A stretch of DNA of 64,000 bases, taken from assembly GCA_963678675.1 (NCBI GenBank), contig OY783193.1:28558750-28622749 (forward strand), written 5' to 3'. Under the pieces are notes generated by a model. That model saw only the letters and a list, made by a program, of their open reading frames with translations, had not been told where the DNA came from and did no database searches. Positions 42,767 through 54,894 of this stretch are shown one piece after another. Each line of letters starts with the position of its first letter. Position 1 is the stretch's first letter. This stretch comes from Xiphydria camelus (taxonomy: Eukaryota > Arthropoda > Insecta > Hymenoptera > Xiphydriidae). The translations under genes were made by a program, and so were the position numbers.

Positions 42767-43501
42767 CCCCCACAAAAACAGATTCTCTGTAAAAAAAGGC
42801 GGCATGTTCATTCAGTGCCAACAAAAATTGATACGTAAAATACTCTCCAAAAAAGATTTGAAATCAATTAAGATCGCCATGTTCAAGATTTATGTATAAA
42901 AAGTAAAAGGCATCATTTGAAAAGAAAATTATTGTAACTCGTTACTAAAAAATTCGACTAAAAAAATTTAGGTATAAACAAATTTTCATAAAAAAGAACT
43001 TGCCGCGTTTAAGTTTTCATATTTTGTCCACTATACCGAATAATTTGCAGTGCTTGGACGGTGCTAGAGTGATTCATAAATTGCACTGCCGGAGTCAAAT
43101 TCAGAGAAATTCAGAAGGCCCCCGCCTGATCGGTTTCTCGTGCGACGTTCGGTATACTGGTGGTATCATATAAGAGTGTATGAATTTATTTAAAATCTCT
43201 CATAAGTGCATAAACATCGAATGTAATTCTCTGTAAATTTTTTATTTTGAAGGAAAAAACGCGGCAAGTTCTTTTTTATGAAAATTTGTTTATACCTAAA
43301 TTTTTTTAGTCGAATTTTTTAGTAACGAGTTACAATAATTTTCCTTTCAAATGATGCCTTTTACTTTTTATACATAAATCTTGAACATGGCGATCTTAAT
43401 TGATTTCAAATCTTTTTTGGAGAGTATTTTACGTATCAATTTTTGTTGGCACTGAATGAACATGCCGCCTTTTTTTACAGATAATCTGTTTTTGTGGGGG
43501 G
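42767..43501. mobile_element. Foldback element 'A', copy 3
   Basis: 735 bp, with ends CCCCCACAAAAACAG and its complement. It contains the 117-bp MITE at 43,036-43,152. Its right flank continues into sequence that is inverted at 3,085-3,420. Confidence 0.8.
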
Positions 43502-44204
43502 ATATCATTACTTTTTGGAATTTATTCATGAGGAGAATACGTACCTACATGTAGGAGAATAGCTTTTTATTACCACCACAAATTAAAATCTCACATTTTA
43601 TACCGATACGAGCTAATTAATTTTAACCACGTTACTTTTGATTTATTCTCGTGATATTTTGAAAGGGATTTATAAACTAGAGAGCCCTTATATTTTTCAC
43701 TTTGCTTTAGTATTTTGGAGAAATAAAACATACCGCTTTCGAATTTACAGGCCATCGGATTTTTCTTATATCTTGGTCGTCTTCAGAAATCCATGTAGAC
43801 ATTTTACCTTTAACTCTAACAATAAGTATACTCTTCCAATAACCGTGACGAATTGTTTCATCACATGTAAAGATACTACTTATGACAGTATATATGTTGT
43901 TACATATTAACTCGAGACGTTGGAATAGTTTTAAGAAATCCTTTTGCATGCACCGCTGAAATTTTGCCCTTACTCGTAAATAAATTTCTCAAGTCACTCG
44001 CAAAGTTACGTATACGCATCTAAGCGAATAGACCAATCAGGATCAAGTATTCCGTTGTGGTGGGGGTCCTGATTGATCTACTTGCTAAGATGCGTATACG
44101 TTCCCTGATACGGAATACTTGATCCTGATTGGTCTATTCGCTAAGATGCGTGCACGCACAAATACGAGCGAGTTCGAGAAAGGGGCCTCTGATCCGCCGG
44201 TAGC
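43502..44204. repeat. Inverted match to 3.1 kb, H-type fragment and a small palindrome
   Basis: The interval 43,535-43,835 is the inverted copy of 3,085-3,420. The interval 43,885-43,990 matches the left edges of the H pairs at 12,118 and 51,752 ('actcgagacgttggaatag'). The interval about 44,010-44,155 is a palindrome (CTAAGCGAATAGACCAATCA and complement). No gene was found. Confidence 0.65.
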
Positions 44205-44284
44205 TGTCGATCTGCCGGTAGCCGGGAGATCGAAGTCTCTAACCTCGAAATTGTTAATTTGTAAATAATACTGAATAATGTGTA
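44205..44284. mobile_element. Foldback element 'B', copy 2, left piece
   Basis: GCCGGGAGATCGAAGTCTCTAACC and following bases match the outer arm of element B (inverted at 10,490-10,560 and 50,365-50,420). The element is interrupted at 44,284 by the LINE; the rest resumes at 49,304. Confidence 0.7.
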
Positions 44285-44384
44285 ATAATAATAATAATAA
44301 AAGCGGTTAGGACGCTAATCATCCCTGAACGCCACCGAAAACTTAATAGTTTTATTGTAGCCCCGCTGTGATTAGGGGTGTACC

Positions 44385-47300
44385 TTAGATTTGCATCTTG
44401 GCCTTTTTGGCCAGTCCACATATCCATTCCACCCCTAGCTCTCTAGCCCTTTCCAGGCTAGGAAAAGCCTCGCCTATCAGACGGTGTCTATAAGCCCCTA
44501 GTGCTGGACATTCCAGCAGCAGGTGCTGGGCATCTTCCCTCTCCACTTTGCACCTAGTCTCCTGCAGTGTGAGTTGAATTTTCCGTGATCAGTTTATAGT
44601 CTGATTGTAATGCTCAGGCTTATCTTCTTCATGTTCATTAGTAACCTGGCTCTCTTTTGTGCTAGGCGAGGCATTAGATTCCTCGCCTGTCTGCCCGTTC
44701 CTAGATTAGTCCACCGGTGAAAATGCTCCCTGTGGAATTTCCTCTTAATCTCTAACCTGCCCATGGCAAAGGGGACTCCCACTGGCATGAGGTTCTCCTT
44801 TCTGGTGCCCTCTTTCGCTAGTACGTCCGCTATCTCGTTACCATGGACTCCTGTGTGTCAGGAGACCCAAGCAAGAGTAATCTTGTTGGTTTTCCATAGA
44901 ATCTCTAGCACTTCCATAGTCTCCCACACAATCTGTGAATTTGTGCTTGTCCTATGGAGTGCTTTTATAGCAGCTTGACTGTCAGACCAAATATAAATAT
45001 ACTTGTTCGCAGTGCGCTGCTCTACAAGTAGTTCCAGGCAGTGTTTTATTGCCAAGACTACCGCCTGGAACACTGTGGCTTTGTCTCCCAGGGCGATACT
45101 TACCCTGAGGTCTTCTTGAGGTCCAAAGACTCCCGCCCCAAAGCGACCCCCGTACCCCGACCCATCGGTGTACCAGTGCCTGACTGTGGGACCCGGAGTC
45201 CTCTTACTAATTTCCCAGTGATTCCTCTCAGGTAGGTAGACCACAAAGGCCTTCCTGATCTGGTATTTCCTGGCTATCTTATCCTGTCTCAAGGACATAG
45301 ATCCTTGATCAAGCACGCCTAGTCTGGTGTGTGCTGTCCTTGCCCTGGTCCACTCCCCAAGACAGTTCATCCTGTATGCAGAGAGTTCCGCTCTTTCTCT
45401 TATCAAAAGGTTAAGAGGCAGCACATCAAGTGCCACCTCTGGGGCCTCAGTTGGTGTCGATCTCATCGCCCTTGTTGCAGCCCTCAGGAACACGCCCTGA
45501 AGGGCTTTCAACCGGTTTCTTGATTTGATCCTCCCTACTCTTGGCCACCAAATCACTGCTGCATACAGTAATCTTGGTAGTAACACCATTTTGTACAGCC
45601 ACAGACAGACCCTGGGACTAAAGCCCCAGTTTCTGCCCATTGCTCTTCTGCATGCCCATAGCGAGGCATATACCTTCACGATCTGGCATGTGATATGTTC
45701 TTTCCAATGCAACTTGGTGTCTAAGACGACACCCAAGTATTTTTGTGTTCTGACATACTCGATGTTTGTCCCCCTGAACCTTAATGGTTCCGGGTACTCC
45801 ACCTTGTATTTTCTAGTGAATATCATGGCAGACACTTTCTCCGGGTTCACCGAGAGATTGGTCTTTTTACACCATTCATCCACTGTTCGTACGGCACAGT
45901 TCATTCTGTCCCTTAGTACACTAAGGAAGTTGCCCCTGATCACAACCGCAGCATCATCTGCATAGCCATGGACCAGGAATCCTTCCCTCCTCAGTAGTTC
46001 TAAGAGTTCGTCCACTACGAGGCACCACAGTAGAGGTGACAAAACCCCTCCCTGCGGACATCCTCCCGATGGTCGCCCCCTTACCTCTATATCATCTTTC
46101 TTGGCGATCACCAATCTGTTCGCCAACATGCTCCGAGTCCAGTCTATTAGTGTTTCTGGTATCCCTCTTCTAGACATGGCCTCGGTTATTACATTGTATC
46201 CGGTGCGATCAAACGCTCCTTCAATGTCTATGAAGAGTGCCATAGCATAGCCCCCTTCCTCTATCTATTCCCCCACCCTTGCCACAAGGTGGTGTAGGGC
46301 AGTCTCTGTGGATCTGCCCTCCCTATAGGCATATTGTGCAAGGGATAGAGGTCGTTCGGCTATGTATGAACTCTTAATGTGTCTATCCATAAGCCTTTCC
46401 AAGGTTTTCAACACAAAGGAAGTTAGGCTTATGGGTCTGAAGTCTCTTGGCTTAATATAGCCGTTTTTTTCCGGGTTTGGGTATGAAGGCAATCCTTGCC
46501 TCTCCCCAGACCCTTGGAACTGTACCAAGAGCAACACTAGCTCTAAGCAGTTTAGTTAATAGTCCAATTATGACTTCTAGACCCTTTTGAAGCATTAGGG
46601 GGTAGATGCCATCTGGACCTGGTGACTTCAGTGGTTTGAATGTACTAACAGCCCATTCAACCGCCTGAGGGTATACAATTTTAGCAGCAAGAGCCCAGTT
46701 TGGTGCTTTTTGCCCATACCTGCTCTTTTGCCTCCATTCTCTCGTTCTTTCAAAGCCCGGAAAGTGCTCCTCAAGCAGGAGCTCCAGAGTTTCCTCCGTA
46801 CTCCAAGTATATTGTCCGTCTGGTTTGATTAAAAAACCCACATTTGCGTTGTTCTTTCCCCCCAGTACTTTAACTAGTCTGGAGGCCTCAGCATACTCCT
46901 CAATGCTGCTGCTGAATTTCCTCCAGCCTGTTTTCCTATCATGTGCCAGTTCTTTATTATATTTTCTCTGAAGGGATCTTCTCTCCTCCAGTGCTTTTTC
47001 TTTCTTGGTTAGGTCTTTAGCGTTCTTGACCTTATTCCAAGTTTTCCTTAACAGGCCTCTAGTTGAGGCCAGCTTGTTATTCCACCAGTTGACCTTTTTG
47101 GTTCCCTTGGGGATATTTTCTACACTGCAAGCCTCGTATGACAGTCTCAGCGCCTCTGCGAAACGTCCGGCCGTCACCTCGAGCTGATTCTTATTGCAGA
47201 ACCGGGTAGGTACGTCCTGGATCCTCTGTTTTAGTTCCTTCACGTACCTATCCCAGTCTGTCTTTTTAGGGTTCCTTTTAGAGGCCCCCTCCCGATGCCC

Positions 47301-47997
47301 TTTTATCGTAAGGAGCACCTGGCTGTGGTCTGATCCTGAAGGTTCTTTGGAAACCCTCCAGTCCCCCACCCAATCCAGTACTCCCGCAGAACATAGGGTA
47401 ATATCCAGCACTTCATGTCTCCTTCGGTCCATGAAGGTAGGTTCATTTCCCCTGTTCAGTATAGACAGATCTGATGCCAGGATGTATTCGTGAAGGGATT
47501 CTCCCCTAGCATTGGTGTTAGTGCTCCCCCATCCTACATGATGGGAGTTCGCGTCGCACCCCACCAGGAGTTCACCCTTCCTTTTCCTCACCTCTTTTAC
47601 TAGGTTTTTGAGTTCCCTTGTAGGTGGAGGTTCTGCTGAGTCATAGGGCAAGTACGCTGACCCTATGATAAACTCTAGTTTGCTTCCACTCCTGTCTGCC
47701 AGGTTTACCCTAGCTACCGCCAGGTCTCCGCAGCTCAGTTGTGGAATGAAAACCGCCTGCATTCGCTTTACAAGAATGCACACAGGCTCTAATCTTATCC
47801 TCAGAGTTCGTGAAGAGTAAGCTCCCGCTTCCTCCAAGTCCTCTTATAGCACCATTTACCACCCACGGTTCTTGTATTAGTGCTATGCCTGTGTGCATCT
47901 TCGCTAGCTCCTTGACCAATATGGCCGAGGCGCTTTTGCTATGATGCAAGTTAATTTGTACAACATTGAGTGTCGAGTGAGCCATATCTGGGTTCAC
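44385..47997 (-). pseudogene. LINE ORF2: endonuclease, reverse transcriptase, RNase H
   Basis: ATG at 47,997. The endonuclease shows QINLHHSKSASAIL, ALIQEPW, GCDANSHHVGWGS and SDHSQVLL. The reverse transcriptase shows RPISLTSF, ALFIDIEGAFD, GCPQGGVLSPLLW and the catalytic GYADDAAV. RNase H shows YTDGSGYGG, a WSDSQAAIKAL block and HTGVHGNEIAD. A late Cys/His stretch (CKVEREDAQHLLLECPAL) ends at TAA 44,385-44,387. Breaks: a frame change near 47,800, another at a T7 run (46,464-46,470), an in-frame TAG just before the first RT Asp motif (about 46,262), a TGA in RNase H (about 44,858), and a frame change near 44,590. The gene is therefore inactive but recently full length. Confidence 0.85.
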
Positions 47998-48017
47998 CCG
48001 TCTTTCTCAATTTTGTC

Positions 48018-48510
48018 CTAATCCCCACCGCGGTTCTTCTCAAGCAACTTCACAGTTGCTCTCTGAGTCCCGCAGTGAGGTTTGAAGTTACAGGCGTCTA
48101 AGACCCGTAACGCCTTATCATTGACGAGTGCAGCGAAGTGGGCGCTAGTAGCTCCCTAGCTTTCACTGCCCTTGACAATCGTCCAGTCCTCTTTGACCAG
48201 TCCCGTATTCTGTTTTGCCAGAAACTGTACTGCCTCCGAGGCTGTCATTTCCTCATCCTCAACGTGGACTACTACCCTGCGTCGCTTCGGGAGCTCCTCG
48301 GTCGAGACCACGTTGAGGATGAGGTTTCCTATCTTGTTCTCTGGGAATAGGCTTTTCAGCCACATCCCAGTCTCTTCGTCGGTGCACCCTATTACGGCCG
48401 CATCGTCTCTTTCCCACATCCCCTCGAAGATGGGTATCTTTGTGCCGTCGGGTATTGACAGGATCTGCAAGCAAGCTGCAGGGCGGCTGGGCTTTAAGCA
48501 GCCTCTTCAT
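48018..48510 (-). pseudogene. LINE ORF1 (DUF4780-like)
   Basis: The minus strand encodes PIFEGMWERDDAAVIG, a TGMWLKSLFPENKIG helix, TEELPKRRRVVVHVE and FLAKQNTGLVKEDWTIV, matching the DUF4780 region of ORF1 in insect R1/LOA-type LINEs. A TAG interrupts at 48,156-48,158, and the frame then continues (HFAALVNDKALRVLDACNF) to TAG 48,018-48,020, 21 bases before the ORF2 ATG. The N-terminal part upstream of about 48,480 changes frame. Confidence 0.65.
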
Positions 48511-49303
48511 CGCTGTCAGTTCGTCCGTCGTCAGTCGTCTATCAGGGTACCCTTCTGATAGAAGGGCCCACCTGAATATTCTTGTCGCCTTTTGTGCGTA
48601 TGTTTCAGTCCGAGTCTTTTTCTCAGTCTGTGTCGTGCCGGGGCTAGGCGTATGGTGCTCGGGGTTAAATCTCTTAGTCCCCCTCCCACTTCCGTCTCTA
48701 GCCCCATCTATCGCCGTCCCAGGGGTTGTGCGGACTTGTTCAGTCTTTACCCCCCTTGCGTCTGTTTATTCAGTCGTCGCCTCGCAGCTCCACTCAACCT
48801 CTGCTTGACGACCCTTGTCTTCCGTCCGTTTCTCCGTCCCCCATCTGGTTCGTTTCCGCCCCAGATAGTTGTTCCGTAGTTCCGTTTCTTTTTTTATTCA
48901 GGTCCATTTTTGTCCCACGAGTGTCAGACATAAGCGGTATCACCTGGGGAGAGGTCCGTTCACCCAGGGCTTGGCTATTTACTCCCAGAGGGCGCCCGGT
49001 ATCTGGGAGGCACCGTTTGGGAACGCATCTTACCCCCTGCGCCATACAACATCTCAGCACGGTAGCTCACACCTTATGTTTTGGGGGAGCTTTTGGTCCA
49101 CGACGAGAGCCTTCACTCTCCCGTTGGTGGGTTTATGCACCATTGGAAGTGCTTATCTCTCCCGTTAACCGATCCTTTCGCGCCACTGGGGCGTTGATCA
49201 GATTGGCCACTCCCCTTATCCGCCACCTAGGGACGCGCCCGGCAGGGGAAACTCAACCCCCCCTCACACCCGTCAATTGGGCTTTGTAAGTGAGGTGCAT
49301 GGG
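48511..49303 (-). other. LINE 5' UTR and N-terminal ORF1 debris
   Basis: GC-rich, pyrimidine-rich on the plus strand, with many overlapping chance ORFs. It ends at the target duplication (49,304). It would hold the internal promoter; I cannot mark it. Confidence 0.5.
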
Positions 49304-49315
49304 GAATAATGTGTA

Positions 49316-50420
49316 GAAGTGATAAATAATTATTCGGGTTTCTTCGATGAGTTTCCCCAAGTGTTTAAAAATCGGTGTCCATAACAGTGGCTTCAACTTC
49401 CAGCGATTAAGTAAGTAGTTACTGCAGAACGAGTAGGTTACAAGATTTTCATGAAGTTTTGACGGTTTTCTTGCATGTCCCCTTTCATAAGGTGCAAACA
49501 AAGAGGATGTAACTTCTGTCCTATCCTGAAGAAAATGAGTCGATCGACATCAGACATTGTCGAACTTATCACCGAGCGCCTTTCACCCACGGTATTTTCA
49601 TTGCCATATGCGCTTTTCATTTACACTATTCCTGCTTTAAATAACTTTCACTTCTTTCAAAGTATTTACCTTGTACGAATTGTTGATCGTAGGGGGCAGC
49701 AATGAATGATTGTGACTAATCGTAGACAAATTATTCCTGCGATGATGTTCCAGTTGCGAAGCATACACTAGCAAGTCAGCTTACAGCGTCCGATGTTTAG
49801 TATCAACTTTACCTCTTTTGGAATACCCATCACCCAAGCATAATCACGATTATGTTAACGTTAATCGCAGAATAGACCGTGAGCTTGGGCACATTATCGC
49901 AGTAGTAGTTCGGTACACTTGTCTACGACGAGTCGCTATTATTGATCGCTGCCTCCTACCACGAACAGTTCATAAAAGGTTATTAGCTTGAAAGAAGTAA
50001 AAGTTATTTAACGCTGGAATAGTTGAAACGAGAAGCGCGTATTGCAATTAATGTACCGTGGGTAATAGGCGCTCGGTGACAAGTCTGACATTCTCCAATG
50101 TCCAACTAGTCATCTTTTTACGGACAGGACACGAGCTAGATCCGCTTCAGTTGCACCTGTACGAGATGACATATCAGAAAATCATGAGTCTTCATGAAAA
50201 TCTTCTAACCTACTCGTTCTGCAGTAATACTTAATAATATCACTGGAAGTTGAACCAACAGTTATTGGCAAAAATCGGACACCGGTTTTTAAACACCTGG
50301 GGTATATCATCGAAGAAACCGAATGATTATTTCTTACCACTTCTACATATTAGTAATCATTATTTACAAATTAACGATTTCGATCTCCCGAATTGACAGG
50401 TACCGGGAGATCAGATTTTG
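49316..50420. mobile_element. Foldback element 'B', copy 2, main part
   Basis: The outer arm (49,316-49,420) is followed by a palindrome from about 49,425 to 50,225 (centre about 49,830) and the outer arm to 50,420. It matches copy 1 at 9,674-10,580 in the same orientation. It contains an extra loop (49,760-49,920, 'gttaacgttaatcgc') absent from copy 1. Confidence 0.7.
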
Positions 50421-51310
50421 ACACTTTTCACTCAGCTCGTAAGACCGCAGCGCACTCTCCTGAAGCCAACTCTTAAAGCACCGAGCCAACCACTTCCAGC
50501 CAAATGTCAGGGAAATCCAAAATCAGGAGTTTTTGCCAGAGGACATTCGGTATATATTGTTACATACAGAAAAGTTATGATATTTTGTAATTTCCATCGT
50601 TACACTAGAGGCGAGGAAGAGATGAAATAGAAGTGAGGTACACGTACACTTCGCGTTTGACAGGTCGGTATATAAATTGGAACATGTGATAGTATAATAC
50701 GAAAAAGGAAATATATCGACAAAGAAAAAAAAAAATAAAGTAATTGCTCCATTATTGTAATCCAATTCCATCGTATTCATTATTTTTCTGCCACGACTTT
50801 AATTGTTGATAGTGAAGAAAAATCAAATTTATGGGTTGATCCATCTACTATCAACAATCAAAGTCGTGGCAGAAAAATAATGAATACGATGGAATTGGAT
50901 TACAATAATGGAGCAACTACTTTTTTTTTTTTTTCTTTGTCGATATATTTCCTTTTTCGTATTATACTATCACATGTTCCAATTTATATACCGACCTGTC
51001 AAACGTGAAGTGTACATGTACCTCACTTCTATTTCATCTCTTCTTCGCGTCTGGTGTAACGACGGTCAATGTGGAACCGAATGTACTACTGGTTCTTCGA
51101 ATAACAAGTGCACGATCCCTCGTTCGAAAGAAACCCCCTCGGGTTCGCATTCGATTTGCAGTCCTTCTGGATAGAATTGGATACTAGCACGTTTATTTCT
51201 GTAACAAATTATAAATAACACAATTATATTCAGTATTTCACTATTTAAAATATACCCAACTTACTCTACGTAGAAATTAAGAAACTATATTAATCTGAGT
51301 TAACTAATTC
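50421..51310. mobile_element. Family 'H' inverted pair without transposase
   Basis: The interval 50,421-50,550 is unassigned and ends in GGACATTCGGTATA. Arms 50,573-50,815 and 50,840-51,065 are inverted about 50,828, followed by 'gatccctcgttcgaaag' and the outer arm to 51,310. The HTH region is deleted, leaving a MITE-like structure. Confidence 0.6.
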
Positions 51311-51751
51311 TATAGATTCACATATTTGGCAATGTAAATTAAATACAGTCGGTGCTAGCAGATTAAACAATCTGCTAAATAAACAAGAACTATTAAACAA
51401 TAATAAAAACTTTATTTTTTTTCTTAATCTATTTTCGGAAAACTCTGTGACATGAACATATATTTCATCATATAACTAATATATTTACAATATTTACAAT
51501 AAAACCTCACTTAGATTCATATATTTAGCAATGTACACTTCATTTAAAAAATTAATAATATATATTTTCTTATAATATATGGTACTTATTTACTATAGTG
51601 TACAAATGTTCACGTCACTGTTTTGAAAATAAATGATGCAACTTGTTTTTCCAATACAGGTTATATTTGGAGTTTTACGCTATAGTTACATAGTATACAT
51701 TTTCAAAAGTCAAAAAGAAGGTATGAAAAGAAATAGTCAAATATTAATCAT
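51311..51751. other. AT-rich spacer
   Basis: There is a small inverted repeat AGCAGATTAAACAATCTGCT (51,357-51,376) and two direct copies of 'gattcatatatttagcaatgta'-like sequence (about 51,316 and 51,515). No gene was found. Confidence 0.4.
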
Positions 51752-53300
51752 ATGTTGTTACATCTATGTATTAACTCAAGCCGTTGGTATAGTTTTAAAA
51801 AATCCTTTTGCATGTACCGCTGAAATTTCGCCCCCTTACTCGCAAATAAATTTCCAGCACAGCATCGATATTTTGCTGCACCTATATTCTTCTGGGATAT
51901 AAAAACCCTATATAATTCAGCCCTAACAAGTACAATCTTATCGAGCTGTACCTTATCGATGAGATCTTTCAACGTAATGATTCCGAAATGCTTCTATGCT
52001 GTTTTGTAACATTCGCGAATTTATCGAGAAATATATATTATGAGTAAAGGAATATTTCTAACATACGGTAATGTTCACGAATATTGTAAAATATCGCAGG
52101 AACGTTACAGAAAAGGTGCTTGCATAAACGTGCTTTGCGGGGTGTAAATGATGATATTTTGTAGTTTCCATCGTTACACCAAAGGCAAAGAAGAGATGAA
52201 ATAGAAGTGAGGTACATACATGTACACTTCACATTTGACAGGTCGGTATATAAATTGAAACTTGTGATAGTATAATATGAAAGAGAAAAAACTTATATCG
52301 ATAAAGAAAAAATAATAATAAAGTAGTTACTCCATTATTGTAATCCAATAACATTGTGTATCACTTATTTTTCTGCCACGACTTTAATTGCTGATAGCGA
52401 AGAAAAATCAAATTTATTGGTTGATACATCCACTATCAACAATCAAAGCAGAAAAATAAGGGATATAATGGAATTGGATTAAAATAATAGAGTAACTACT
52501 TTATTATTTTTTTTTCTTTATCGATATAAGTTTTTCCTCTTTCGTATTATACAATCACAAGTTTCAATTTATATTCCGACCTGTCAAACGTGAAGTATAC
52601 ATGTACCTCACTTTTCTTTCATCTCTTCTTCGCCCCTCTGGTGTAACGATGGATTACAAAATATCACCATTTGCACCCCACAAAGCACGTTCTTGCAAGT
52701 AACTTTTCTGTAACATTCCTGCGATATTTTACAATATTCGTGAACACTACCGTATGTTAGAAATATATACTTCTTGATAAAAACGTTTCGGAATCATTAT
52801 GTCGAAAAATCTCCCCGATAAGGTATAGTCCGATAAGATTGTACTTGTTCGGGCTGAATTATATAGGGTTTTTATAATTATTTTAGGAAGTTCCAGAAGA
52901 ATATAGATGCAGCAAAATATCGATGCTCTGCTAGAAAGAGTAAGGAATAACCCTCGAAAGAATATTCAGGCTATGGCAAGAAAGGTTAGAATCAGAGGTT
53001 AGCAAGTCTACGGTTCGGATGATATTAAAGGATATTCATCCATTTAAAGTGACGTACATCCATGTACTCGAGACAGCAGATCCAGGTCGCCGAATGAACC
53101 AAAGCAGCAGGTTCTTGGAACAACAAGACGATGATCCCTCGTTCGAAAGAAACCCCCTCGAGTTTGCATACGATCTGTAACAGATTGTAAATAACACAAA
53201 CAATTTAAAATGTACTGAACTAACTAAACGTAGAAACTAAGATTATATTAATCTAAGTTAACCAATTCTAATAATGATTAAGAGAAAAATGATATATTTC
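51752..53300. mobile_element. Family 'H' inverted pair, duplicate of 12.1-13.67 kb
   Basis: Direct-orientation duplicate of 12,118-13,671. The left half (51,850-51,972, minus) keeps the transposase N-terminus in truncated form; the centre is at about 52,405. The block is contiguous with 57,908 onward once the copia element is removed. Confidence 0.75.
52799..53180 (+). pseudogene. Decayed HTH transposase of family 'H'
   Basis: An ATG at 52,799 is followed after nine codons by the same TAG as in the 13,168 copy. The HTH region has the same internal 'gttagaatcagaggttag' duplication. The shared lesions show the copy was already dead when duplicated. Confidence 0.6.
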
Positions 53301-53529
53301 TGTTGTGATTTGGTTATTCAAATAACGATTGCAGTGGTTAAATGATACTTAACAACGGATTTATTACAAGAGTAGAAAAGTATGGTGACCGCATGGCAGC
53401 GCGAGCTCGGGCAAACGGAAGGAAGGCTGCGAGTACAAAATGCTTATATAGAGACGCACACTTAACCGCTAGAGACGCACTCTGCTGCATGTCCACCCAA
53501 CTAACGAGGCTTAAGGCCTATTTACAACA
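53301..53529 (-). repeat. copia 3' LTR
   Basis: 229 bp, TGTTGTGATT..TTTACAACA on the plus strand. The pol frame runs to a TAA inside this LTR at about 53,510. A TATA-like 'tatata' at 53,444-53,449 (plus-strand orientation) is also present. Confidence 0.92.
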
Positions 53530-54891
53530 CTCCCACTTTGGGTTGGCATGCTGTTCGCTTTATTCACACTCAATACATTTACTTTCTTCCGCAGATACTC
53601 AAAAGTTGATTTACATAGTGGTTTCGTAAATATATCTGCCTTTTGTTCGCTCGTACATATATATTGAAGCTCAAAATCTTTGCTCTCAAAATGTTGCCTT
53701 ATAAAATGATACCTTACATCTATATGCTTTGTACGTTTATGAAACTGGATTCTTAACTAACTTAATTGTACTCTGGTTATCGATATACATAGTTGGAATA
53801 TCCAGTTCATGTTTCACTAAGTCTTTTATCAGTCTTGTTATCCAAATCAGCTCTTTTGCTGTTTGACTAGCCGCGATATATTCGGACTCGGTTGTTGACA
53901 ATGCTACGGACTTTTGTTTTTGTGAACCCCAAATGACCGGCGCGTTTGAAATCTGAATTACGTAACCAGTTGTACTTTTTCTCGAAATTTTATCCCCAGC
54001 AAAATCCGCATCGCTATACACGTACAAGTTCGATACTCCGTTTTGTTTAGGAAAGAAAATACCATGGGTGATTGTACCCTTAACATACTTCAGAATCCGT
54101 TTAATCGCGTTCCAATGAATACTCTTTGGTGACTCTGCGTACTGACTCACTGCGTTGACTGCGTAAGCAATGTCTGGTCGTGTGACCATGGCCAGGTGCA
54201 GAAGACTGCCGACCGCCTCCTTGTAGGGCACGTTTACCTCTTTGGCCATGTCCCCTGATGTTTGCAGACTCAGATCTGTGTGTTGATCTGCTGGTATGGT
54301 GACTGGATTCGCCTCATTCATTCGGAAACGATCGAGTACCCGTTGAGCATAGGCCGCCTGGTTTGCGAAGATTGAACCATCTGCGTATTGTTTTATCTCC
54401 ATACCTAGAAACTGATTTAATGGAGATATAGTTATTTCGACCACGGTCGCCAAGTACTTCAAGAGCTTGTCGATTCTCTTCTCGCTCGTGGAAACAACAA
54501 GACCGTCATCGATGTAGATCGCGAAGATTAGCGATTCACCACCCTCGTGGGATGTGAAAACACATGAATCCGCCGATGTCGCCTTTAAATTGAACTTCAA
54601 CCAGCAGTCTGTGAATTTCTGATTCCAGCATCTAGCGGCCTGTTTTAAACCATACAGGGACTTTTTCAATTTACAGACTCTGTTGGTTTCATCCTCGTAT
54701 CCCTCGGGTTGAGCAATATAGATTTCGCTGTCTATTTCTCCGTGCAGAAATGCTGTCTTGACATCGAACTGCTGCAACTGCATTTTTGATGATGCAGCCA
54801 CCGCCAGAATTGATCTAATCGATCCATGCTGTACGACAGGGCTAAATGTCTCTTGGAAGTCCAAACCTGGCCTTTGAGAGAAACCCTTCAC
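53530..54891 (-). pseudogene. copia reverse transcriptase and RNase H
   Basis: Motifs in order: FDVKTAFLHGEI, KSLYGLKQAARCW, the catalytic YIDDGLVVS, NQFLGMEIKQY, YKEAVGSLLHLA, and RNase H motifs YSDADFAGDKISRKSTTGY and STTESEYIAASQ. An open frame of 384 codons (54,891-53,737) ends in a one-base frame change near 53,742; the conserved tail (HKRTKHIDVRYHF, IFTKPL) continues in another frame. A TAA at 54,892-54,894 separates it from the upstream part. Confidence 0.88.
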
Positions 54892-54894
54892 GAC

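Larger units (their letters stand above)
44285..49303 (-). mobile_element. Full-length non-LTR retrotransposon (LOA/R1-like, I group)
   Basis: 5,019 bp inserted with a 12-bp target duplication GAATAATGTGTA (44,273-44,284 and 49,304-49,315). On the minus strand it has a GC-rich 5' UTR, ORF1, ORF2 (endonuclease, reverse transcriptase, RNase H, Cys/His tail), a short 3' UTR and a (TTA)n tail next to the left duplication. The target is foldback element B. Clade assignment is from domain order and motif style and is tentative. Confidence 0.85.

Noticed and set aside
48440..49289. Several overlapping plus-strand ORFs (up to 187 codons)
   Set aside because: They lie in the GC-rich 5' UTR of the LINE, antisense to its genes, with Ser/Pro-rich low-complexity products.
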